A DNA stretch of 64,000 bases from Actinoplanes sp. N902-109 (GTDB lineage: Bacteria; Actinomycetota; Actinomycetes; Mycobacteriales; Micromonosporaceae), in contig NC_021191.1 of NCBI RefSeq assembly GCF_000389965.1, positions 2,047,501-2,111,500 of the forward strand, in the 5' to 3' direction. How positions within the stretch are numbered: position 1 is the stretch's first letter; each line of letters starts with the position of its first letter. Below are positions 34,582 through 42,804 of this stretch, one piece after another. The position numbers were made by a program, and so were the translations under genes. Under the pieces are notes generated by a model. It was not told where the DNA came from and did no database searches. It was given only the letters and a program-made list of their open reading frames with translations.

Positions 34582-36501
34582 ATGCAGGAGGCCCGCGACA
34601 AGGAGCCGGACCAGCAGGACGACGGTCTGGACGGTGACGGCGAGGGCGAACTCGCGTTGCCCTACTGGCTGACCAGCACCGAGGAAGCCGCGAACACCGG
34701 CTTCCTGCAGATGCTGCGGCGGCTGCCCCGGCTGCTGCGCGCGGCGTGGTCGCTGGCGTGGCAGGCCAGCCCCGGCACCACCCTGGCGGTCGTGGTGCTG
34801 CAGCTGCTCGGCGGGGTCGCCAGCGCGGCCGGGCTGATCAGCGTCGTCGGGGTGTTCGACGGGCTGCTGCGGCAGGGACCGACGCCCGAGCGGGTGCGGG
34901 CCGCCGTACCGTCGCTGCTGGTGCTGATCGCCGCCATCGCCGTGCGCGGCGCGCTCACCTCGGCCGCCGCAGCGGCCAACGGGCGGTTGTCGCCGCAGGT
35001 CTACCAGGCCGCCGAGATGCAGCTGCTCGACCTGACGACCGGCGTGGGTCTGTCCACCTTCGACGACCCGAGCTGGCGCGACGCCATGGAACGGGCCCGG
35101 GACCGCGGCATCAGCGCCGCCCAGCAGCTCGTCGACCTGGCGATCGAACTGGGTACGCACTTCATCGGCCTGGTCGCCGCCGCCGGGGTGCTGACCGTGC
35201 TGCACCCGGTGCTGCTGCCGCTGCTGGTCTGCTGTGTCGTGCCGATCGCCTGGGCCGCCGGCCGGTCGGCGCGGCTGCGCTACCGCCAGATGCTGCGCTT
35301 CATCGCGGTGTGGCGGCGCCAGCGGATGCTCGCGTACCTGCTCGCGGCTCGGGAGCCCGCGGCTGAGCTGCGCGCCTTCACCGTGCGGCAGTACCTGCTG
35401 GCGGAGATCCGCCGGTTGCTGACCGCGGCCACCCGGCAGGAGATCCGGCTGGCGACCAGCCAGGTGCGCACCACGCTCGCCGGGAACTCGCTCAGCGGCG
35501 TGGTCACCGGGGTCACGTACGCGGTGCTGTTGTGGTTGTTGTGGACCGGGCGGATGGATCTCGCGGCGGGTGGTGGCGCGGCGTACGCGATCAGCATGGG
35601 TATCGGGAAGCTGACCGAGATCGCCTACAGCGCCAACCGGGTCTTCGAGCAGGGCCTGTACTTCTCGGACTTCCAGGGCTTCTGCGACCTGTCGCGGGCC
35701 CGCGCCGAACCGGTGACCGGCCACGACGCCCCGGAGAGCTTCCACGAGATCCGGCTGGACCGGGTGTCGTTCAGCTACCCCGACGCCGAGCGCCCGGCCG
35801 TCCGCGACGTCACCATGACCCTGCGCCGCGGCGAGATCATCGCGCTGGTCGGCGAGAACGGCTCCGGCAAGTCGACGCTGGCCAGCCTGCTCGCCGGGCT
35901 CTACCACCCGCAGCAGGGCACGGTCCGCTGGGACGACCGGGACGCGACGGCCTTCGACCCCGAGTCGGTGCGCCGGCGCGTCGCGGTGGTCATGCAGGAG
36001 CCGACCCGATGGCCGCTGCAGGCCCGGGCGACGATCACCATCGGACGGTACGAACGCCCGTCGCACCACCCGCACGTCGAAGCCGCCGCCCGCGCCGGCG
36101 ACGCCCACGACTTCATCATGGAACTGCCCCGGCAGTACGAGACCCTGCTGTCGCGCGACTTCACCGACGGCGCCGACCTGTCCGGCGGGCAGTGGCAGCG
36201 GCTCGCCGTGAGCCGGGCCTTCTATCGTGACGCCCCGCTGCTGATCTGTGACGAACCCACGGCCAACCTCGACGCCCGGGCCGAGCACGACGTGTACGAC
36301 CGGCTGCGCACCCTCGCCGCCGGCCGCACGGTCGTGCTGATCACCCACCGGATGGCCAGCGTCCGCGAGGCCGACCGGATCTATGTGCTCGACCACGGCG
36401 AGGTGGTCGAGCAGGGCGACCACCCGGCGCTGATGGCCGCCGACGGGTTGTACGCCCAGCTGTTCACGCTGCAGGCCAGCGCCTATCAGACCGCGTCCTG
36501 A
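34582..36501 (+). CDS. ABC exporter, fused permease and ATPase
   Basis: Encodes 639 residues. A 45-residue acidic N-terminal segment precedes a six-helix exporter domain (residues about 65-350), then an ATPase domain: Walker A GENGSGKST, signature LSGGQWQRLA, Walker B LLICDEPTANLD, H-loop ITHRM. It is of the half-transporter type that dimerises. Substrate unknown. ATG 34582 was chosen because GACGGAG lies 6 nt upstream; a frame from GTG 34534 is possible. pimB lies 88 bp upstream and a thioredoxin gene 33 bp downstream. Confidence 0.9.
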   Translation: MQEARDKEPDQQDDGLDGDGEGELALPYWLTSTEEAANTGFLQMLRRLPRLLRAAWSLAWQASPGTTLAVVVLQLLGGVASAAGLISVVGVFDGLLRQGPTPERVRAAVPSLLVLIAAIAVRGALTSAAAAANGRLSPQVYQAAEMQLLDLTTGVGLSTFDDPSWRDAMERARDRGISAAQQLVDLAIELGTHFIGLVAAAGVLTVLHPVLLPLLVCCVVPIAWAAGRSARLRYRQMLRFIAVWRRQRMLAYLLAAREPAAELRAFTVRQYLLAEIRRLLTAATRQEIRLATSQVRTTLAGNSLSGVVTGVTYAVLLWLLWTGRMDLAAGGGAAYAISMGIGKLTEIAYSANRVFEQGLYFSDFQGFCDLSRARAEPVTGHDAPESFHEIRLDRVSFSYPDAERPAVRDVTMTLRRGEIIALVGENGSGKSTLASLLAGLYHPQQGTVRWDDRDATAFDPESVRRRVAVVMQEPTRWPLQARATITIGRYERPSHHPHVEAAARAGDAHDFIMELPRQYETLLSRDFTDGADLSGGQWQRLAVSRAFYRDAPLLICDEPTANLDARAEHDVYDRLRTLAAGRTVVLITHRMASVREADRIYVLDHGEVVEQGDHPALMAADGLYAQLFTLQASAYQTAS

Positions 36502-36534
36502 CGGCGGACCGCGTCGTCGTCGTACGGTTGACCC

Positions 36535-36855
36535 GTGGAGATCGGAGCGGAACTGCTGGCGGAACTCGGCGTGACCCCGGCCGAGGCCACCCTGCTGCAG
36601 TTCTCGTCGGCGTTCTGCGCGCCGTGCCGGGCCATGCGCCGGGTGACGAGCGAGGTGGCGGCGCTGGTGCCGGGCGTACGGCGGGTCGAGGTGGACGCCG
36701 AGAGCCACCTCGCGGCGATGCGCGCGCTGGACATCTCGGGCACCCCGACGCTGCTCATCCTCGATCGCGGCGGACGGGTGGTGCGGCGCGCCACGACCGT
36801 ACCGTCGAAGCCGCAGTTGATCGCCGCCCTCGGCGAGGTGCTGACGCCCGGCTAG
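36535..36855 (+). CDS. Thioredoxin-family protein
   Basis: Encodes 106 residues with the redox motif C28-AP-C31 in FSSAFCAPCRAM, preceded by Phe/Ser in place of the usual Trp, and the cis-Pro in ISGTPTLLIL. There is no signal peptide, so it is cytoplasmic. It reduces disulfides or persulfides of unknown partners. GTG 36535 is 6 nt after TACGGT (36523-36528) and lacks a ribosome site, so it is probably leaderless. Its TAG shares the CTAG (36852-36855) with the TAG of the convergent hydrolase. Confidence 0.88.
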   Translation: MEIGAELLAELGVTPAEATLLQFSSAFCAPCRAMRRVTSEVAALVPGVRRVEVDAESHLAAMRALDISGTPTLLILDRGGRVVRRATTVPSKPQLIAALGEVLTPG

Positions 36856-37538
36856 CCACCGGCCATCGCGAGCAGCCGGGCGGCCACCGCGGCCGGATCG
36901 ACGAGCTGGTGCAGGTGCCGGCCGGGCAGGTGCTCGACCCGCCAGGCCCGGTCGCGGGCATCCGCAGCCGTCCGGTCGTAGGGCGGCCCGAACCACAGAT
37001 AGCCGCACGGCCGGTCGTCCCACCCCGGCGGCACCGGGATCTGCTGCGCGTAGTAGCTGATCGGCAGCCGCGGCTGTTCCGCCGTGACCGCCGCCTGCGT
37101 GGGCGCATCCGGGAACAGTTGCGCCACGTCGTCGTCCGGGAACCAGGTCGTCCACTGCGGCAGGCGGTCACCCGGCGGCAGCGACCGCAGGAACTCCAGC
37201 CGCTCCGGCGACGCGGCGGGCGTCGCGGGAGCGACCCGGGACGGCAGCGACGAGTCCACGAAGACGCAGCCCAGCGCCCGGTCGCCCAGGGCGTCCACGA
37301 TCACCGGGACCATCAGCCCGGCATTGCTGTGCGCCACCACGACCACCGGCCGTTCCGGGGCGGCGGCGGCCACCCGGGACGCGACGCCCGGCCAGAACGG
37401 CGGCTCGTCCGGGTCGGTCACGTCGACCAGCGACGGCACCGCCACGACCGCACCCGCAGCCGTCAGCCGGGCGGCCACCGGAGCCCAGGTCGCCGGGCCC
37501 AGCAGCAGGCTGTGCACCAGCACGTATCCCGGCGTCAT
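36852..37538 (-). CDS. Alpha/beta hydrolase
   Basis: Encodes 228 residues. The fold starts YVLVHSLLLGPATW; the nucleophile elbow reads VVAHSNAGLMVP, placing Ser in AHSNAG, which fits G-x-S-x-G loosely (Ala replaces the first Gly). The final catalytic His is likely in GRHLHQL. Substrate unknown. It is the last gene of the minus-strand run starting near 42787, and its ATG overlaps the stop of the preceding hydrolase (ATGA, 37535-37538). Confidence 0.85.
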   Translation of the reverse strand: MTPGYVLVHSLLLGPATWAPVAARLTAAGAVVAVPSLVDVTDPDEPPFWPGVASRVAAAAPERPVVVVAHSNAGLMVPVIVDALGDRALGCVFVDSSLPSRVAPATPAASPERLEFLRSLPPGDRLPQWTTWFPDDDVAQLFPDAPTQAAVTAEQPRLPISYYAQQIPVPPGWDDRPCGYLWFGPPYDRTAADARDRAWRVEHLPGRHLHQLVDPAAVAARLLAMAGG

Positions 37539-38311
37539 GGGGTGAGCTGCTTCTCCAGCCAGTCGATGATCGCATCGATCGGCTCCTGCCAGGCGGTGTC
37601 CAGCATCAGGTCGTGGCCCAGGCCGGGGAACAGCAGCGGGGCGCCGCCGAAGCGGGCGGCCGTGCGGTCGAGGGACGTGCGCGGGACCACCCGGTCGTCC
37701 GGGCTGCCCACCACCAGCACCGGCGGGTTCCCCACCGGGTCGTCCGGCGCCGGCGAGGTCAGCACCGACCGGTACACGCCGGTCGGCTCGCGTCCCAGCC
37801 GGGCGACAAGAACGGCACTGCCGGGCAGGTCACCGGCGAAGAGCTGCCGGCGGCTGAGCCGCAGACCACCGCCGGCCAGGGCCGGCAGGGTGCCCAGCGG
37901 GTTGGTGCGCAGCGCCGCGCCCAGGGCCGGCCAGCCGTGCAGCACCGGTGCGCTGAGCACTGCTGCCCGGGCCGGGTAGCGCGCCAGCGCATGGGTGACG
38001 ACCAGAGCGCCCGCGCCGTGCCCGATCAGCACGGCTTGGCGCGGCAAGCCCGCCGCGACCTGCACGACATCGTGGACGTACGCCCGCAGCGAGCCCGCCG
38101 TCCGCGGGCTGATCGCGTACGCGGCGAAGCCTCGCTGGGCGGCATGCCCCAGCCAGTGCTCGCGGAACGCCCAGGCGCCGTGGCCCAGCCCCGGCACGAA
38201 CAGCAGCGGCGGGTGGCCGTCGTCGGGGTGGGGGAGGGCACTGAGGACTTCCCGCCGTACCGGAGGAACCGGGTTGGTCCAGTCCGCGAAGCGCAGCAGA
38301 CGCGGGGTCAT
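37535..38311 (-). CDS. Alpha/beta hydrolase (lysophospholipase-like)
   Basis: Encodes 258 residues. LLFVPGLGHGAWAFREHWL forms the oxyanion region, LIGHGAGALVVTHAL is the elbow position, and PVLVVGSPDDRVVP and FPGLGHDLML give the acid and His. The elbow has Gly where Ser is expected (GHGAG), so the nucleophile is missing or shifted, which is unusual and may mean it is not a classical hydrolase. ATG 38311 overlaps the monooxygenase stop. Coupled on both sides. Confidence 0.82.
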   Translation of the reverse strand: MTPRLLRFADWTNPVPPVRREVLSALPHPDDGHPPLLFVPGLGHGAWAFREHWLGHAAQRGFAAYAISPRTAGSLRAYVHDVVQVAAGLPRQAVLIGHGAGALVVTHALARYPARAAVLSAPVLHGWPALGAALRTNPLGTLPALAGGGLRLSRRQLFAGDLPGSAVLVARLGREPTGVYRSVLTSPAPDDPVGNPPVLVVGSPDDRVVPRTSLDRTAARFGGAPLLFPGLGHDLMLDTAWQEPIDAIIDWLEKQLTP

Positions 38312-39651
38312 GCCACCGCCATTTCGTTGAGCAGGTCCTGCAGGGCGCGCAGATAGGCGGTGTGGCTGACCTCGAACCAGTGCCGCGACGACGGCACCAC
38401 CCGCAGCCGGGTCCAGCTGCGCATCGGGCGCGCCGACTCCTTCTGCTGCACGGCCGCGGCCTTGACCGGGTCGGTGAGCCGTAGCCGCAGCCAGCGCGCC
38501 ACCGCCACGCTCTGCCAGTGGGCCAGCGGCAGCAGCCCGGCGTCGGCCTGCACCAGACCGACCACCGCCAGCGTCGGGTGGCGCCGGGCGAAGGCGTGCA
38601 GGTGCAGGTCGGGACGGCCGTCCTCGTCGATGTCGAGCAGCTCCGGGGCCAGGAAGTCGAACCGGGGCAGATAGCCGGTGGCCGCCACGACCAGATCCGG
38701 CTCGATCCGGCGGCCGTCGGCCAGCTCCACCGTGGCGCCCGCCATCCGGGTCACGTCCGGCACCGGGGTGATCCGCCCGTGGCCCAGGTAGTAGACGAGC
38801 TGGCTGTTGACGACCGGATGGCTTTCGTACGGCCGGTGGTCGGGCGCCGGCAGCCCGTACCGGGTGACGTCGCCGACGGTCAGCCGGACGGTCCGGTGAT
38901 AGAGCCATTGCCGCAACCACAGGGGAAGGCGTAGCCGCAGCAGCTTGTCGTTGATCTGGTCGGCGGGCCGCCCGAAGAGGTACTTGGGGGCGTACCAGTA
39001 ACCGCGGCGGGTGGAGTGCCACACCTTCTCGGCCTGCTGAGCCGCCTCGACGGCGATGTCGCAGCCGGTGTTGCCGCCGCCGATCACCAGCACCTTGCGG
39101 CCCCGCAACTGCGCCGGGTCCTTGTACGCCGCGGCGGCCAGCACCCGCCCCTGGAACGCCGAGGTGTCCACGCTCAACGGCTTGGGCGACCAGTTGTGCC
39201 CGTTGGCCACCACGACGGCGGCGTACCGCTGCACCCGCTCGGCGCCGCCGCCGGTGCTGCGCGTGGTCACGTCCCAGCGGCCCTCGCCGGCCGGGGTCAC
39301 CGCCACCACCTCGGTGCCGAACCAGATGTCGTCGCGCAGGCCGAAGTGGTCGGCGTACCGCTCGAGATAGGTCAGCACCTGGCTGTGGTGCGGGTAGTCC
39401 GGCCAGTCGTCGGGCATCGGGAAGTCGGGGAACTCGGTGAGCGGCCGCGACGAGATCAGGTGGGTGGTGGCAGTGACCGGGCTGCGGTCGTGCCGCCAGT
39501 TCCACGCGCCGCCGACGCCGGTTTCCCGCTCGTAGCAGTCGACGGCGAACCCCTGCTCACGGAGGTTCTTCACGGTGGCGAGGCCGCTGGCGCCCGCGCC
39601 GATCACGCAGACCGCGGCCCGCCGGTCCGCGATGTCGGGGGTGTCGTGCAC
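38308..39651 (-). CDS. Flavin-containing monooxygenase-like protein
   Basis: Encodes 447 residues. The FAD fingerprint is VIGAGASGLATVKNL (residues 17-31), followed by ERETGVGGAW. The NADPH fingerprint is VLVIGGGNTGCDIA, and ATGYLPRFDFL is typical of group B monooxygenases. The FxGxxxHxxxYK signature is F166-QGRVL-A172-AAA-YK: the conserved His is Ala. The start is uncertain; GTG 39651 is used, with TATTCT only 4 nt upstream. Followed by two coupled alpha/beta hydrolases, a pairing common in Baeyer-Villiger pathways where the hydrolase opens the ester or lactone. That role is inference. Confidence 0.85.
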   Translation of the reverse strand: MHDTPDIADRRAAVCVIGAGASGLATVKNLREQGFAVDCYERETGVGGAWNWRHDRSPVTATTHLISSRPLTEFPDFPMPDDWPDYPHHSQVLTYLERYADHFGLRDDIWFGTEVVAVTPAGEGRWDVTTRSTGGGAERVQRYAAVVVANGHNWSPKPLSVDTSAFQGRVLAAAAYKDPAQLRGRKVLVIGGGNTGCDIAVEAAQQAEKVWHSTRRGYWYAPKYLFGRPADQINDKLLRLRLPLWLRQWLYHRTVRLTVGDVTRYGLPAPDHRPYESHPVVNSQLVYYLGHGRITPVPDVTRMAGATVELADGRRIEPDLVVAATGYLPRFDFLAPELLDIDEDGRPDLHLHAFARRHPTLAVVGLVQADAGLLPLAHWQSVAVARWLRLRLTDPVKAAAVQQKESARPMRSWTRLRVVPSSRHWFEVSHTAYLRALQDLLNEMAVA

Positions 39652-39677
39652 CCGCAGAATACTGGCAGATGCGCGGC

Positions 39678-40367
39678 CTAGTCGGAAGGGAGCATCAGGT
39701 CGGTCAGCACCGGCAGGTGGTCGCTGGCCCGGCGGGCGGCATCGGTCTCCACGACCCGATAGCTGTCGATCTCCACACCGGACGAGACGAACAGCGCGTC
39801 GATGCGCTGCCGGGGCAGGGTGGCCGGGAAGGTCAGCGCGGTGCCGCCGGCGGCCGTGGCGGTGTCGGTGAGCCCGTCGGCCACCGTGCGCCACGCACCC
39901 CCGCCCGGCCCCTCGTTGAGGTCACCACCGGCCACCAGCGGGCCCTCGACCTCGGCCAGCGCCTGTTTCCAGAGCGCCGCCTGGGCGGGCCGCTCGGCCG
40001 GGTCGGTGGCCAGGTGCGAACCCGAGACGGTGAACCGGGCGCCCTTGACCGAGCAGCGCGCGAACGCCGCCCCGCGCAGGTGCCGGCCCGGGGTGAGCGG
40101 ATACCGCAGGCACCACGTCTCGTGCACGCGCACCCGCATGCTCACCAGCAGCAGGTTGCCCAGCGCGGGCAAGCCGCCCTCGGCGACCACCATGCCGAGG
40201 CTGTCGGCCAGCGCGGCGCACTTGTGCCGCCACCGGAACCGGCGGAACGCCTCCTGCACGATCACGACATCCGGGGCCAGCTCGCGGATCAGGCCGACCA
40301 GCGCGGTGCGGTCGTCCCTCAGCCCGTGAATGTTGTAGGTCAGCACCCGTAGCGGAACCCCGGACAA
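39678..40367 (-). CDS. Endonuclease/exonuclease/phosphatase (EEP) family protein
   Basis: Encodes 229 residues. Hallmark pieces are VLTYNIHGL (metal-binding Asn), VIVQEAF (Glu), GSHLATDP (His), VAGGDLNEGP (Asp and Asn) and the C-terminal SDHLPVL (Asp-His). No signal peptide is seen. The substrate may be DNA, phosphoinositide or another phosphodiester. TTG 40367 was chosen because GGGGAG lies 5-6 nt upstream, only 11 nt after the glucokinase stop. Confidence 0.88.
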   Translation of the reverse strand: MSGVPLRVLTYNIHGLRDDRTALVGLIRELAPDVVIVQEAFRRFRWRHKCAALADSLGMVVAEGGLPALGNLLLVSMRVRVHETWCLRYPLTPGRHLRGAAFARCSVKGARFTVSGSHLATDPAERPAQAALWKQALAEVEGPLVAGGDLNEGPGGGAWRTVADGLTDTATAAGGTALTFPATLPRQRIDALFVSSGVEIDSYRVVETDAARRASDHLPVLTDLMLPSD

Positions 40368-40378
40368 CGATTCTCCCC

Positions 40379-41353
40379 TCAGATCCGGCGGGCCAGGTCG
40401 GCCGCGCCGAGCACCCCGGCGGTGTTGCCGGTCTCGGCGGCCTTGATCGCGGCCACCGGGAACCGGCCGCGCTGGGCGAGCTGGTCGCGGTAGGTCGCCT
40501 CGGTCGGCCCCATCAGCAGCTCCCCGGCGTCGACGACCCCACCACCGACGACCAGGACCTGCGGGTCGAAGGCCTGGGCGAGGTCGGCCATCGCGACGCC
40601 CAGCCAGTAACCGATCTGGGCGAAGGCATCCCGGGCCACGCCGTCGCCGCGCTGGGCCGCCTCGGTGATCTGCCGGCCGGTGATGTCCAGCGGGTCACCG
40701 CCGGCCAGCTCCAGCAGCAGGGCGGCCCGGTCGGGCTCCTGCCGGGCGCCGGCCCGGGCGAAGCGGACCAGCGCCTTGCCGCTCGCGTACTGCTCGAGAC
40801 AGCCGAGCCGGCCGCAGCCGCACGGGTGCCCGCCGTTGACCGACTGGATGTGGCCCAGCTCGCCGGCGATGCCGTTGGAGCCGCGCCACAGGTTGCCGCC
40901 GAGCACGATGCCGCCGCCGATGCCGGTGCCCACGGTGATCATCACCATCGAGTCGTCGGCGTTGCGGGCCGCGCCGAAGCGGAACTCCGCCCAGGCGGCC
41001 ACGTTCGCGTCGTTCTCCAGCACGGTCGGCAGGCCCACGGCCTTGGCCACGATGTCGCGCACCGGCTCGTCGCGCCAGGCCAGGTTGGGTGCGAACAGCA
41101 CCGTCGCACCGGCCGCGTCGATCCAGGCAGCTGCGCCGATGCCGACCGCGTTCGCCTCGGGGTGCTGGGCCGCCAGCTCGGTGGCGACCGCGACGATGGT
41201 GTCCCGGGTGCCCGCCGGGTCGTCCGCGGGGGTGTCGCGGCGGGTGTGCGCGACCACGGTCCCCTTCTCGTCCACCACCCCGCCGGCGACCTTGGTGCCG
41301 CCGACGTCGATTCCGATGGTCAGCGCCACGCTGCCCGTCCCCTCTGTTGTCAC
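40379..41353 (-). CDS. glk: ROK family glucokinase
   Basis: Encodes 324 residues; phosphorylates glucose with ATP. GIDVGGTKVAGGVVD holds the phosphate loop, LENDANVAAWAE the catalytic Asp, and the ROK zinc motif is in GHIQSVNGGHPCGCGRLGCLEQYASG. This matches actinomycete Glk, which in Streptomyces also mediates carbon catabolite repression (family knowledge). GTG 41353 overlaps the stop of the upstream gene by GTGA. Its place in the SRPBCC-DUF-glk run is conserved in actinomycetes, as I recall. Confidence 0.92.
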   Translation of the reverse strand: MTTEGTGSVALTIGIDVGGTKVAGGVVDEKGTVVAHTRRDTPADDPAGTRDTIVAVATELAAQHPEANAVGIGAAAWIDAAGATVLFAPNLAWRDEPVRDIVAKAVGLPTVLENDANVAAWAEFRFGAARNADDSMVMITVGTGIGGGIVLGGNLWRGSNGIAGELGHIQSVNGGHPCGCGRLGCLEQYASGKALVRFARAGARQEPDRAALLLELAGGDPLDITGRQITEAAQRGDGVARDAFAQIGYWLGVAMADLAQAFDPQVLVVGGGVVDAGELLMGPTEATYRDQLAQRGRFPVAAIKAAETGNTAGVLGAADLARRI

Positions 41354-42303
41354 TCCGCGCCGCCGGGGGCGTCGCCGCCCGGCCGGTCGGCACGGTCTCC
41401 GGCCTCGGCCGGTGTCGCTTGTGCCGCCACATCATGATCTACGCCGCCGGTTCGTGCCACGCCGGTTTCGCCAGGTGAGTCGTCGTTTGCGTAGTTAGCG
41501 ACCGCTGCGGCCCAGGGGTCCGTGGGGCGCGTCACGATCTTTCCGTTCCCGGTACGGCCGGGAGCAGGCCGTTCGACGGCCTCCCCCAGCGGCCGGGTGG
41601 CCGCTTTGTCGTGGGCGGCGTCCCGGCGCGCGGCAGCTTCCCGGCGCGCGGCAGCTTCCCGGCGCGCGGCGGCTTCCCGGCGCGCGGCTGTGTCGCGGGC
41701 GGCGCGGTCGTGGCGGGCGGCGCGGTCGTCGGCTCGCGTCGCGGCGGTCCACGGGTCGGTGCTCTCGTCGATGGTGGGCTTCTCCGCGGCCGCTGCAGCC
41801 CCGGTCGCCGGCGGCGGTGCGGTGGCCCGGGTCGCCGCGGCCCAGGACTGGTCGGCTGTCGGCTCGGCATGCGGGCGGCGAGGCGCCGTCGGTGGTGTCC
41901 CGTCGGGCGCGTCGGCCGTCCGCTTCGTCCCGCCGGTGGTCCGGGTCGCTCCCTCGGCCAGCGAGGAGAACGCCCGCATCAGGCCGGCCACCCCGCTGGC
42001 GATGTCGCCGGCGCCCGCGGCCAGCCGGGCCGCCGTCAGCGGGTCGGGGTCACGCACCGCTGCCATCGCCCGGCACACCGGGCACACGCAGCACTCGGCC
42101 GAACCGGTCGACCAGCCCCGGGCCGTGCCGCCGGTGTGCCGCTGCCCGTCGGTGTGTCGCTGCCCGCCGGTGTGCCGCTGGTCGCCGCCGAGCAGCCCGC
42201 CCAGCAGGTCACCGAGCCCGGAGCGGCCCCCACCGGCCTGCGCCGCCATCGCCATGACCGTGGCGACGAGCCGCTCGGCCTCCTCACGTGCCGTTCCTGT
42301 CAT
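41350..42303 (-). CDS. Cys-motif protein of the DUF5304 type, low-complexity
   Basis: Encodes 317 residues. The recognisable core is residues about 65-115 with ECCVCPVCRAMAAVRDPDP and a helix GDIASGVAGLMRAFSSL; I recall this motif in a DUF5304-like family next to glk in Streptomyces. The rest is low complexity: RHTGG/RHTDG repeats near residue 45 and AARRE(A)n repeats near residue 210, each coded by short DNA repeats (for example about 41630-41690). Function unknown. ATG 42303 has GGGGGCG upstream. It is 31 bp after the SRPBCC gene and coupled to glk. Confidence 0.75.
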   Translation of the reverse strand: MTGTAREEAERLVATVMAMAAQAGGGRSGLGDLLGGLLGGDQRHTGGQRHTDGQRHTGGTARGWSTGSAECCVCPVCRAMAAVRDPDPLTAARLAAGAGDIASGVAGLMRAFSSLAEGATRTTGGTKRTADAPDGTPPTAPRRPHAEPTADQSWAAATRATAPPPATGAAAAAEKPTIDESTDPWTAATRADDRAARHDRAARDTAARREAAARREAAARREAAARRDAAHDKAATRPLGEAVERPAPGRTGNGKIVTRPTDPWAAAVANYANDDSPGETGVARTGGVDHDVAAQATPAEAGDRADRPGGDAPGGAE

Positions 42304-42334
42304 GTGCCGCCCCCAGCTGCGGATCTGGCGCGTC

Positions 42335-42787
42335 TCAGGCCTGGGCCAGGCTTTCGACGCGACGCTTGAGCTCCTTCAGGGCGGTATCCATGATCATCTT
42401 CTCGGCCTTGCGCTTGAACATGCCCAGCATGCCGACCGTGAGCTCCACCTCCAGGGTGTACGTCACAGTCGTATTTCCGCCACTGTCCGCGACAAGGTCA
42501 TAGGAGCCGTTCAGCACTTTCTGCATCTTCGAGGGCGTGACGAGGTGCCACTCGATGCGGGAGAGATCCTCCGCGTACGCATAGTCGAGCTGGTAGTCGT
42601 CGGCGAGCGGGCCGGCGTCGATGACGAACCGGACCCGGGCCGGGTAACCGTCCTCGTACTCCTCGAGGACCTCGCAGACCTTGACCGCGTCGGCCCACTC
42701 CGGGTAGCGGGGGAAGTCGCAGATCACCTCGGCAACCGCGGCCGGAGGCGCCTGGACCTGGATCGACTGCGTCGAGGAGTCCGCCAT
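42335..42787 (-). CDS. SRPBCC (polyketide cyclase/START-like) protein
   Basis: Encodes 150 residues. A helix-grip fold is suggested by SIQVQAPPAAVAEVICDFPRYPEW at the start, the long C-terminal helix MIMDTALKELKRRVESLAQA, and normal family length. It should bind a lipid or other hydrophobic ligand, as with Rv2185c in mycobacteria. ATG 42787 is preceded by TAGCCT (42795-42800) with 7 nt between and no ribosome site, so a leaderless mRNA is likely. It opens the minus-strand run down to 36852. Confidence 0.88.
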   Translation of the reverse strand: MADSSTQSIQVQAPPAAVAEVICDFPRYPEWADAVKVCEVLEEYEDGYPARVRFVIDAGPLADDYQLDYAYAEDLSRIEWHLVTPSKMQKVLNGSYDLVADSGGNTTVTYTLEVELTVGMLGMFKRKAEKMIMDTALKELKRRVESLAQA

Positions 42788-42804
42788 GGCTGGCAGGCTA
42801 CCGG

